Shown here one piece after another: positions 48,201 through 58,189 of a DNA stretch of 64,000 bases. Position 1 is the first letter of the stretch, and each line of letters starts with the position of its first letter. The translations under genes and the position numbers were made by a program. Origin of the DNA: Dipylidium caninum (taxonomy: Eukaryota; Platyhelminthes; Cestoda; Cyclophyllidea; Dipylidiidae); assembly GCA_017562135.1 (NCBI GenBank), contig QEYB01001465.1:1-64000 (forward strand). Direction: 5' to 3'. The notes under the pieces are model-generated. The model was not told the DNA's origin, did no database searches, and worked only from the letters and a program-made list of their open reading frames with translations.

Positions 48201-49497
48201 GGGTGACGGTCTTCATCAGGCCTCGTCTCCTTCCCGCCCCTCCTCATCCCACCTCGGCACGTGCAGGCGGTGGTGCGAGGGCAGCTCCTCCGCCTCCGAC
48301 TTCGGCGCTCTTCGCCCCAACTGGCATCGGTCGGGAGCGATTTGCCCGGTTCTTCTTACTTGTGACTGCCTGTGGGTTTGTTTAAAACTCCTCCTCCCCT
48401 TCATTCCCCCTTGCCTAGCAACCATTTCCCAGGCTCACGAAAGCACACTCAAGTTGTGCACGTTTTGAGGCAGCCACCACCCGCCGCCGCCTGCCTCCCT
48501 CCGGTCCGCCTGCCCTCCCCACCGCCGCCTCGCCGCCCCGCCGCCAAGTCGCGAATGTCAGCCCCTCTTCAATGGCAAATTCAAGGACTTTGTTTGGTCG
48601 ACTAATGGGCGAACCCACGTCAAGAGACGCTTCTTCCCGCTTCCAAATGCGGCACGCGTGGTGGTGGTGGCGGAGGTGGAGAGCCACCTTCATCGAGTGT
48701 GTCAACTGGTAATAAGCATCATTCGCCACTTCTCACCGTCTCCGTTGGCCTCGCGCCCAAAGTATTCCCCCAGGAGACCCTCGCCCGCCTCCCCTCGGCC
48801 CCCACGGCGGGGTGCGAGGCGCGAGGGGGTCCCGACGCGGCGAGGGACGCTGCAACTGACCAGTCAGGCAGCCCTGGCAAAAGCCGGTGAAATGGCAATA
48901 CCACTTTTAACAGTGCCTTTCCACCTTTTTCGCTTTCCCTCCTCCCCCTCCTCCCCCTCCTCCGCTTCCTCCTCCTTCAGCCCGGTCACGTAGACGGGGC
49001 ATTCGGAGGCCAGGCGAGAAGGTGGCCGCCAATCTTGCGGGCGGAAATGGCCGTTTAATGCGTGGACGTGATTTTTCTCTGGCCTCGTGCCCCGCGCGCC
49101 TCCCGAGTCGAGCCGCGCGGCGTCCAGCCGCACTGTGTGGAGCGACGCGGACAGTCGTCGAGGCGTTAAAGTGGCCACGGGGCGAGGGGAAGTGTCCGCG
49201 TCGGCGAGGTGGCAAATTGGGGGTTTTTGCCGGGGAGGAAGAGCTCCGGCCACCCGCCTTCTCCGCCCCGCTGCGGGCGGCGCGCCCGAAGACGCGACGA
49301 AGACCGTCCGAGGCCGCGCTTCTACCCCAAAATGCGGGTTGAAGTAAATTTTCGCGCGAACCGACTTCCCGCCCCGGTGGTTGGATGTCGACCGACCTCC
49401 TCTTCGTCCGCCAACACTACCGCGCGGTGCCACTTCTTGCCATTCCGTCCCTGATGTCCGAGGCGCCGTCCGGCGGACGGAGATTGCGCCGACGTAG

Positions 49498-49524
49498 CCT
49501 CCTCCTCCTCCTCCTCCTCCTCCT
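49498..49524. repeat. (CTC)n microsatellite
   Basis: CTC/TCC repeats of about nine units inside GC-rich DNA. It gives poly-Leu, poly-Ser or poly-Arg in the six spurious frames. Confidence 0.85.
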
Positions 49525-50329
49525 GTCCGACGCGTTGGACATTCTGCAGGCTGCGCTATTCGACGAGGCGGTCCGCTGGCCCGTGAGGCTGTGCAGATGG
49601 TTTTGATGAGCGTTGACCTCATTCCTCCTCCGCCGCGGGGCGCACACGAACGGCCGTCCGACCCCGGGCCCGTGACGGCGTCCCGGGCCGCGCTCTGATT
49701 TATTGCGCCGCCGAGAGTGACTCGACCGGTCGCCCAAACGCCAGCGTGGAAGGCCGAGACGGGGTGGGCAGGTGGAGCGAAGTGGGACGGACGGGCGGGC
49801 GGAGGCGACGCGCGCCCAGGCAGGTCGCAGAGGGGGGATGAAGGAGCGACTGCAGGGGCCCGAGCCGCGCTCCCCCGTCGCTGGTGCCCACGCCGCCCTG
49901 CAGTCGTTTTCGTCGCGTCCCCCGTCTCCAATCCCCGACCTGAACGCGTTGCCGAGAGGGCGGAGACGACCACGCGAGGCCGCTGCCATGACGCGCCTTC
50001 GCGGCTGTGTGGAGGAAGAGGAGGAAGCAGGGAGGGCGGAGGGGGCGGAAGGCGGAGAAGGCGACTTCCCACTGGGCGCCGCGACACGCCATCTGAGCTC
50101 CCTCGAGGCCGCCCTCCGCCCTTCGCGTTGAAGGGATTCTCATCCAAGACGGGGGAAGAGAAGGAACGCCGCTCGGTGTTTTCCCTGAGCCCGAAGAGGG
50201 AGAATGCGGAGGAGAGCGCAGCGGATGCCGTCGAGACGTTCGGGGCGGCAAAGACACGCGCCAGGGGATGGACAGAAGCCCGCAACCGCTCAGAGACCAA
50301 GGAACTCCTCTCGGCCACACGACCGCTCC

Positions 50330-50354
50330 ACCGACCGACCGACCGACCGACCGA
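50330..50354. repeat. (ACCG)n tetranucleotide repeat
   Basis: About six perfect ACCG units. Confidence 0.9.
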
Positions 50355-50789
50355 CTCGAGGGCCACTCGGCGCAGCATTGACAGGTGTGTATTGTTTGGA
50401 CAAAGGTGTACACAAAGCATTAGTAAAAATGGCGTCTCCATCCCGCTTCGTACCTGCCCGGGCCGCTTCCACTTCCGCGTTCCCTCGGCCTCGGCCTCTG
50501 CCTCTGCCTCATCCAGGCGTCGGGGAAGTCGCGTCTCCCCGCCGTCCGGTTGTCCACGAATCTGCCACGCCTTCGGGGGCCCCAATTCTGGAAGACCACG
50601 CGGGCCTGCCGTCTCTCCTGCCATGGCATGTGCCTGCGAGGCGCCTCCTGGGGCAGCCGCCCCTTTCGTCGTCGCCGGTCCGTCGGCCACGCGTCCATCC
50701 CCCTCGCGATCGCCGAGCCGAGCGACGAGGCGGTGTCGCCTCCCCTCTCCCTCTCCCGCTCGCGGTAGGGTCGCGTCCTGGCACAACCC

Positions 50790-50820
50790 GCCTCCTCCTC
50801 CTCCTCCTCCTCCTCCTCCG
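50790..50820. repeat. (CTC)n microsatellite
   Basis: About ten CTC units. On the minus strand this reads as a Glu run in one frame. Confidence 0.85.
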
Positions 50821-51331
50821 CGTCTTCGTCGTCCTCGTCGTCAACACTTCCACTCTGGCCATTTTCCCCTTCCTCCTGCCGGCGTCTCTTCTCGCAACTC
50901 CTGCAACTGCACGTGGAGCGGGGCGTCGAGGGCGAGCGCAAGTCCGACGGACTCGCGCGTCTCCCGGCGACCACATTCACCACAGATCGGAGCCGAGGTC
51001 TAAAACGCGGAGAGACAGGGGGGAAATCGCGCCTCACCGGGGGCCGCATCGGGCGACGCCTGCAGTCCACCAGCCCGCGGCAATGCCGCGGTCTCCGCGG
51101 AGGGGTGAAGCCTCGGACGAGCGAACGGCTGAAGGCGGGCGGTCTTCGCGACCTAGCGCCCATCGCACAAGGGCGCCTCGCGCGTGCTGGAGGCGGCGAC
51201 GAGGGTGGCGGGGGCTGTGATGGAGTGGGCGGGGTCTTGGGACCCTTAAAGGGTCGACAATCGAATTCTGGCTTAACTGGAGGACATCTGGGAGCACGCC
51301 TTAGACAACCGCAACGAAAGCTACAACTTAC

Positions 51332-51522
51332 TGTTGACTGCACGAAGTCTTCCCGATCTGCCGACTGGCTAGTCGCTGCTGACGGTGCTGAGCTGTTAGA
51401 AGGAGCAGCAAATTTGTTAAAAGTTGACGCTTTTCTGCGCTCAAATTGTGCAGGGGATTACTGGAAGATGAGGCGGATGGACCTGGTGTCCCTGATGGCT
51501 CACTGTCGGGTTTATCGGCATT
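51332..51522 (-). CDS. Orphan coding-like exon, minus strand
   Basis: An open 191-nt stretch is bounded by a TTTTAAG acceptor and a strong GTAAGT donor on the minus strand. It encodes NADKPDSEPSGTPGPSASSS followed by an amphipathic helix, HNLSAEKRQLLTNLLLLLTA then QHRQQRLASRQ. Codon and residue composition differs from the Arg/Pro-rich noise around it. It ends in phase 2, while the first known LIM exon starts in phase 0, so at least one exon is missing if both belong to one gene. The helix faintly recalls the opening of CBP/p300 TAZ domains, but the zinc ligands are absent and I do not make that call. Confidence 0.35.
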
Positions 51523-52558
51523 CTTAAAATTAACCAATCGGAGACAACTTTTGGGCATTAAATACTGGGCAGAAGGGCGGGGGAGCGGGGGGTGCGGGGC
51601 GTACAAAAAGAGAGACTCTGTCGGGTGCTTCATAAGCAATCGGCCCTCACCTGCGACATCCTCTGTGCGCGTCGCCGTGCCGTCGAATGTCGACTGAACG
51701 GCGAGGAAATCGATCCTCTGATGACATTCAAATTGTCACAATCGATCAGCTGATCGGATCAGCTGAGGGCGGTGGTGTGGGGGGCGGGGGACGGCGGCTG
51801 TTGGCGGTGTCGAGACCTCGGCGACGCGACCAACTGCGAGTCGAGCAACTTTTCTCGGAGGAAAATGTCATCTAAGCGGGTTTATCGTCGCCTTTCACAC
51901 CCCTCCCGTTTGACCGCAATTTTACCCTCGAGGCAATTTTGGACGGGGGGGGGAGGGGAGGGGGGAGCGTGAGAGATGCAGGAGGCCTCGTCCCGCGAAA
52001 CGCCAGCTCTCGCTGAAGTCATTGCGATCCACGCGACTGGGTCGACAGGTCGCAGGGGTCGCGGGTGGCGGTAAGGAAGCGGAAATGAGGCGGCCGCCAG
52101 TCCTCTCCACACACGCACACACACTCAGGCAAAGTACTTCGAGGGCTTCGCGCAGTTGCACTTTCCCATCCGCCGTCTCCCTCGTGTATCAGGCAATGCT
52201 TTCGCGAGGACGGGCACAGTTGGAGAGAGAGAGAGAGAGAGAGAGACGAGGTTAAGGGGAGTGCACTGATGTGAGCGCCCCCTGCCTATTTCCAGTGTAA
52301 TGAATTTCTCGCCGCCAACCGAGGGCAAAATTGCCCTCGTCTCCCACCTCCAAGCCGCCAGGTTCGCGGATGCACATATACGAGGGTTATGCTTTAAACA
52401 CACAACCCAGACACGGGCGGTCGAAGGGCGTGAAAAGGTGCCCAAAGACCAGGCGGTGGTTCTGGTTAAAAATTACCTCACAATTATATTTTAAAAAATG
52501 GGATTTGATTCGACTTGACTTTATGTACATGCTCGAGGGGAGGGTGGAGAGATCAGTC
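51523..52558. other. Intergenic, no recognised gene
   Basis: Contains a (GA)n run at 52222-52246 and a G run near 51943-51960. No coding homology. Confidence 0.6.
52222..52246. repeat. (GA)n microsatellite
   Basis: About 12 perfect GA units. Confidence 0.95.
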
Positions 52559-53251
52559 TCATTTGGGGGGTTTATATTTGGGGGTAATTTTAGAAAATGT
52601 CGGTAACCCTATTATATCGCTGTCGTAGTAGACATTCTTCACGTGAGGCCCCCGCGATTTGTATGTGTGTTTCCCATCGGCGTCGATAGATATGGGAAGG
52701 AGGCCTAAACGACGGTTACAAGAAAGAGATTGAAAAACGTTCTACTGTGCATATTTAAGTAGTATTTCTAACAGTGTACCTGCATTCTGAGCTCGCTCGA
52801 TTAGCATTTCCACATAAAGTTGGGTGCCCACAGCCAAACCAGTGACTTCCCGCGGCAAAATGGTTCCATCGGGACGGAGAAATTGACTCAGAATGAGTAC
52901 GTCGGTGTGGCGTAATTTCAGGTTTAAACGAATAATGGGGTCTTTTATACGTGGGTCGCCGAGACCAACCATATCAAGGAGAGATGGGGAGCGCGTTCCG
53001 ATTTGCAAGGAATTCCCTCATACTAGACATAATAAAATTGTAAAATCAGAACTTCCAAATAAATCTTACGGTCGTAATATTGCCATCCTCTGTCCTTTTT
53101 ACTAAAACGACCAGGAAGTAGAGATTAAAATCGTAGGCAAAAAGATACAGCAAAACAAAAAACGCTTACTTTCTTTTCTGAACAGTCTGGATGATGTGCC
53201 AAAACACCTTTTAAGAGTAAGGGCTCGAAGTTGAGGTATGAAATTCATCAT
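52559..53251 (-). CDS. MRPS18A: Mitochondrial ribosomal protein mL66 (MRPS18A)
   Basis: Minus-strand exons: 53251-53170, 53101-53070 (a 32-nt micro-exon), 53022-52780, 52704-52559 (stop 52559-52561). Introns are 68, 47 and 75 nt. The N-terminus MMNFIPQLRALTLKRCFGTS is a textbook mitochondrial presequence. It is followed by RLFRKE, TEDGNITT, then the bS18-type core: TDVLILSQFLRPDGTILPRE, VTGLAVGTQ, and AQNAG joined to LLPISID. Vertebrate mL66 has VLLLSQFIRPHGGMLPRKI, TGL and HRAGLLP at the same places. It belongs to the mitoribosomal large subunit despite its S18 name. The third exon contains a one-base frame break, best explained at the C run (GGGG on +) 52986-52989. The CPIC zinc-ligand pair of vertebrate mL66 is replaced by DPII. 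Confidence 0.87.
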
Positions 53252-56200
53252 TTTCTAAAGATTAAGTCGATATTGCATAGGAAATGGCACAAGAAGCCAA
53301 ATACGCAAAAATTCGATTAAGACTACGGCGGAAGCGTAAATGGTGAGTCAACTACGACAGCTGCAAAGAGGTATGAACCTCAAATAATGAATATTGTTAG
53401 AAAGAGGGACATATTCGAGCGAGACACAGTGAGCAATTAGACTTTAATGAGTAAAAAGTGAAGGGGAAAGTGAATATTTAGGTGAATAAGACGACAACGA
53501 GCAAGGTACCCTGACAGGCTCTGAAATAACACGCCCACGACTTTCGAATAGGCGGCGTGCCTCTGAGTAATTCAAACGGATATAAGTCAGGAAATATATC
53601 TTTGTTTGTTAGTAAGCTATAACATCCGCTATAAAGAAATATTTTTATGCTACTTTTTAACGCTTGAATACGGATTAATTAGGTGACATTGATGCGGCTT
53701 GATAGAGTCCACTTCATCTCCATTCTTTAGATTAGGTTCATTTTTATTGTAGTCAACGCAATTTCTGTGTCAAGTATACCCCAAGAGTATGTCTTCTAAT
53801 TTTATTTGTGTCTAAACCGGCAGGGTACCTTCTTGCCCTTGTTTATGTTCTTCATTAGTACCTTACCAATTTATTCACACGTTCCGCCAGTAATCGATGG
53901 CCAGGCGACAAGGCTCTGGCCGCGCGGGCTCAGAGCAAACCGTTTGTGCCGTCGGTTGCAGCGGCTGCCTCTTGTCACCGTTAGCACCCGCCAGTCTTGA
54001 ACATGTGGACTTATAAAATATGGCACATTACTCTCTGTCGCAATGAGCCTGGGAGACCGACACGACCATGCAGTCAAGTCGTGAACCCCTGCCATAAAAA
54101 GGTCAACAACCCAGACCTTCATCAGTTAACAGAACCGGAAAAATACTACCATATTCCCACTTTGGTTTGTAACAGGAATACATCAATTGCCTCTCCTTAG
54201 AGATTTTGGAGAAATGATACTACTGCGACGTCACCATGATCGTAATGTCCCTTAAGAAGTGACTTCATGGACTCAGGCATTACAAAATATTTGGATATCA
54301 AACACTCGCAGAGATCTGGGTTGAAGCTTCGACATAAAGAAAGGAAAAGCCTTGAAATTTCAAAAAGTCATAATCTTTCATCTTATTTGGTTATGTAGGT
54401 TACAAAGCAGGGACACCCTCAAATCGGTCATCATCACCTGACTGATATTTTAATGTGTCACTTTATTAACTGTAGGGTCTTGAAAGATCTCTCCTCTCCT
54501 TTGTATCATAGACTAATGCCCACTAGGAAGGCTTGCAACCCACAGACGCTAGTCTCCTCCACTTCGTCCTCCTACACAACTTCTATTCTACCCGGACGCC
54601 TCATGGACACTCCCACCGGCGGCCAAGTGACTGAGGCAGCTCGAAACGCAGAACTCCATTTCTTCGTATGCTACCTAACCGGCGCACAATTTGGAGGTCG
54701 TTGAAACCTCTTTCGTCAGCCACACATGCAAGGGTGTTGATTGCGCTCGCGTGTACCAACCTGTACCGATTGTTGATGATGTGACTTTCCTGTCAAGGCA
54801 AAAAAGACAAAATACTGTCGGGGTATGCTGACGACTTCAAACACAAGACACCGCAGTCTGTGTGGTCTTTCGCCAATTAGATGTCAAGCAAGGAGGCGCG
54901 AAAGGTTCAAAAGCTGCCAAAGCACGGGGGTACATAAGGGCTGCAGCGATTTTGCCAACTTCCTGTTGCCCAACAAATTACTCTCATACTTCTCCAACCG
55001 GAGGCGATAAACGTCCCTCGTAACACTGGAGCACGTACTGCTTCCACGAATGCCTCACCGGTACTGCTTAGGTCTTTCTGCGTCCAACAGCCTGGACGAC
55101 GAATCTCCTTGACGCCCTTCTTTCTGGCCCGGAGTGGAGCATGCCACGCTTTCGTCAGCCCCGCGATGTCTCTGGCGCCCGAGTGAGGAGAGAACGTCCA
55201 CCGACCCGGTCATCTGGCCGGCAATCGACTTTGCGTCAGTTGTCAATATCTCCCTGCGAAGTGTGCGTTTACGTCGACGGTCCACTGTGGTGCAGCGCCA
55301 AGGGCATGCGCACTCTTTGATGGTTGAGGCGGCTGACGCAAGATTCACTGGCCAGCGGGTCCCCCGAATGCACGCTCACACACACAAGCAGTCTTCGGGA
55401 CTCCTCGCCCCTGTGAAGTAACATCGGTTATGTTGACGATGTTGCCGTCAGGAAGGCAACTTTGGCGGCAGTCTTCGTGACATCGTCGGCATCGTCTCGA
55501 AAGTTGGTGACAGTGGCACAGAGTGGGGCGGGGCCACGCCACTCACGCCTGGAGGGGCAAGTCGAGGGCGTCTGTGGTCCACGGGGGGGCCGGAGACTGG
55601 TTGGCCGCGGACACGTGGGAGGCGGGCGGCGCGATTGGTCAACCTCTGATGCCGCCTTCCGAGAATGGACGCCGCCACCGCCCCCATTCGACAAGGTGAA
55701 CTCGGTGACTTTAATGCGGGGGGATTAAAAAAGCGACGTGGCAAAGAGCCCACCTGAGACAGCTCGGGCGGCGTTGTGTTAAATCCTTCCATTGTGTAAA
55801 TGGCAAACACGAGTCACGCGAGGCGCCACGTCGTCTCTCACGCCTCCCTCGGAAAGGCAAGTAGTCCCGTCAGGCCACTTGGCCGCCTCGGCGGCAGTCG
55901 GACAACTGTACACGTTTAAGGCAGCCCAAAAGCCAGACAAACACACACACACACACACAGACCGACAGGCAGACAGACAAATGCGCGTAGAGCGTTCACG
56001 TGATCAAATGAAAATGTGCATCCCACAAACACACACACACACTGAAACACGTACAAAAGTGGACATGCATCTCGTGTCCGCGGTCTGCCTCGCGTACCCG
56101 TCCATAAATCACTGACGCCTCTCCTCAAATCGGCCGACTCCGTGTGTGTGTGTGGATGCGTGTTTTTGTTTGGCGCAGGTTGTCTAGGCAAATCTCGCAC

Positions 56201-57804
56201 CCGGCGACTGTTCCTTCGCCCGGTTAAACAAAAAATTCTGCGCACATTGATGATTCACTCACTCACACACACACGAACACACACACAAGCCCCGACGGAT
56301 GACTTGTGTCGCACCCGGAAGCCAATTGTTCGCTTTCACACCTCCGCCCTCTCTCCTGCGCAAGTCTTCTCTCCGTGCCCTCCCTGTCCCTGAAGACCAA
56401 CAACCCCGGGAAGGTGGGAATCTCCCTGAGAGACACGACGATTTACACTCCTCGAGATTGACAAATGGGCAATTTTTTAACTATTAGTGGATTTTCTCTC
56501 CCCCCACCCACCCACCCACCCATCTTCTTTTCTCATCCCTCGGGCAACAGGAGAGCCCCGCAATTACGTTCTCCCCGTTGTCGGCTGAGGTGGACGAGGG
56601 TGTCTTGGCTGTGGTGCGCAAAACCACACCAGACAGCCAAACGGTGAATGCGTGTATGCACGCAAAGGGGTGTAGGGAAAGCCCGTCTGTCTAGCCCCAT
56701 TAACGTATCGTCCCCAGTCCCACCGGACACTCCGACGGTGTCCGCCGCCAGACCTTGGCTGTGGGCGGAATTTGTGTCAAGGTTCCACAAATGTTCTGTG
56801 GCAGTGTCCCTCAAGTTTAACATTTAAGTGGACGGGCCTTCCTAGTCCCCATCATTTGGGTCAAATAGATTTCCCCTTGTGGTAGACCATCGCATGACAT
56901 TTTGAACGAGGAGCTTGAAAGTCGACAGGAACACCCGCCGACTCTTCTAATAACGAGCAACAGACTCTAAACTACAATTATCAAACTCACGTAAACCAAG
57001 TTCAACTTGAGTTGGGTGAAAGTGAAAAGAAAACAGAACACTTACACAAAAAAGACATTCTTGTAGTATCGCTGAAACACGTTTCCCGGCTGTTGTTAGG
57101 GCGATAACGAGAACTGGACGGTGGGTTGGAGACGAGACTAACGCAGCTGCATTGTAAGACACCATTTTTATTCATAAATCTGAACTTACAAGTGCGCAAT
57201 ATGGTAATAACCTCGGCGCCCGTTGTCGTCATTAGTCTAAAAGTTGCCTTGTCACATAAAATGTCTAGGACGGTGGAGGCTGATCACCTTGTACTTTTAA
57301 TGGAAGGACCCCCTGCCTCGATGTGCCATTATCAGCCCCCCCCCTCCCCTATTTTCACCCAATTTCAAGTGGTCGCAGAAGAGGATCAATTGAAGCCTGA
57401 ACTGATTCCCCACAATTTGTCTTAATTCCGTGGTATTCCTGAAAAGTGACTATCGCATGGGATCGGGCCACTACTGCTGCATGCAGTTCATTGGCTATCC
57501 ACCGGCCAATTAGCATTCAGTTCCCCATGGCGACCGCGACTCAGATCACGTTAAGTGCACGAATCGAGTTCTCATCGATTTCCAGTGGTGACTCACACAC
57601 TTGGAAGAGAGTGCAGCTTCAACATGGCTGGTTCGGGACTGAGGAAATCCTACCTGTTAAGGCAGGGGAATTTGCCCCTCCTCCGCTGTGGGGCGTCACA
57701 AAAGCATCAACACGGCTCCAATAGCCGCCTATCCGACTAACTAGTTTGCCGACAACAGCTTTTGGCGGCGATGTTTGCGTGTCCAGAAATCGTGCTAGGC
57801 TGCG
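53252..57804. other. Intergenic or intronic, no recognised gene
   Basis: The first kilobase is AT-rich; 54.5-56 kb is more GC-rich and contains CA/GT microsatellites. Open frames are short and unmatched. A possible short first exon (minus, 55791-55753, MEGFNTTPPELSQ before GTGGGC) is too small to support. Confidence 0.55.
55939..55959. repeat. (CA)n microsatellite
   Basis: About ten CA units. Further CA and GT clusters follow at about 56028-56042, 56141-56153 and 56263-56288, an unusually dense group within 350 bp. Confidence 0.9.
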
Positions 57805-58189
57805 TTAATCCTTTTTCTTCCTCCTCGCCTCGCATACCGCGTAAGTCTTGGCACAGCGAGTCTCCTCTGTGTACCAACTAACGCCATGCTCTGTATCGGA
57901 GTGGTCGATGGCCAGAATGATAAAAAGTAACTGCTGAGAGTTCATTTTCCTCTCTTTATTTTCTGATTGTACCTGACCCAAAAGATGCATTTGTGGCAGA
58001 AAGAGGTAACGTATTAACGTGGAGTCATGTGAGAAGCGAGAATAACGAACGAATGCTGATTTAAATTGAAAACAAATCAGAAGACTCGTGATGAGTTGGT
58101 TTCAGGTACGGAAAGTGTAAATCTGCAAGAGTGGTAAACGCCTTTTCTCCTCAACACAAATGTCATCACTTCCGAAGTGGCTTAAGATG
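57805..58189 (-). CDS. Unidentified gene, last three exons
   Basis: Minus-strand exons 58189-58110, 58055-57973 and 57933-57805 (stop 57805-57807) are joined by GT-AG introns of 54 and 39 nt with matching phases. Together they give about 96 uninterrupted residues: ILSHFGSDDICVEEKRRLPL.. TFPFVRYSRFSHDSTLIRYL, FLPQMHLLGQ, then QLLFIILAIDHSDTEHGVSW and ending ARRKKKD. It contains a hydrophobic patch (LLFIILAI), several Cys and a basic C-terminal tail. I do not recognise a family. A possible upstream piece (PPQNSFAVDIHLLLMQ, about 58311-58360) is coding-like but its phase does not join. The intron sizes match the micro-introns of the proven genes, which supports reality. Confidence 0.4.

Larger units (their letters stand above)
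45007..51331. other. GC-rich, repeat-laden region without proven genes
   Basis: It probably contains the 5' exons or introns of the LIM gene, but none could be confirmed. Long overlapping open frames at 48.9-51.3 kb on both strands (up to 640 codons) are Arg/Pro/Gly/Ala-rich and have no motif. One segment at about 47830-47935 (minus; PHDPTFKDRASAIEAILRG) has more natural composition. Numerous CCAAT/ATTGG pentamers (46.14, 46.17, 46.75, 47.28, 47.60, 47.66 kb) suggest promoter-like sequence. Microsatellites are listed separately. Confidence 0.5.

Noticed and set aside
48864..50786. 640-codon minus-strand open frame
   Set aside because: Composition is dominated by Arg, Pro, Gly, Ala and Ser, no motif is recognisable, and equally long frames run on the other strand. 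This is typical of GC-rich non-coding DNA.
49717..51003. 428-codon plus-strand open frame
   Set aside because: It overlaps the minus-strand frames, has low-complexity Arg/Pro content and includes translated microsatellites. No family features.
51332..51522. Resemblance to the start of a CBP/p300 TAZ zinc finger
   Set aside because: The helix pattern is similar (EKRQLL..LLLL) but the His/Cys zinc ligands are missing and no further TAZ sequence follows.
54822..54840. YADD-like tetrapeptide suggesting reverse transcriptase
   Set aside because: No surrounding reverse transcriptase motifs; a stop follows within 20 codons. Probably chance.
55753..55791. Short possible first exon MEGFNTTPPELSQ (minus)
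   Set aside because: Thirteen codons before a GT are not enough evidence, and no joining exon was found.
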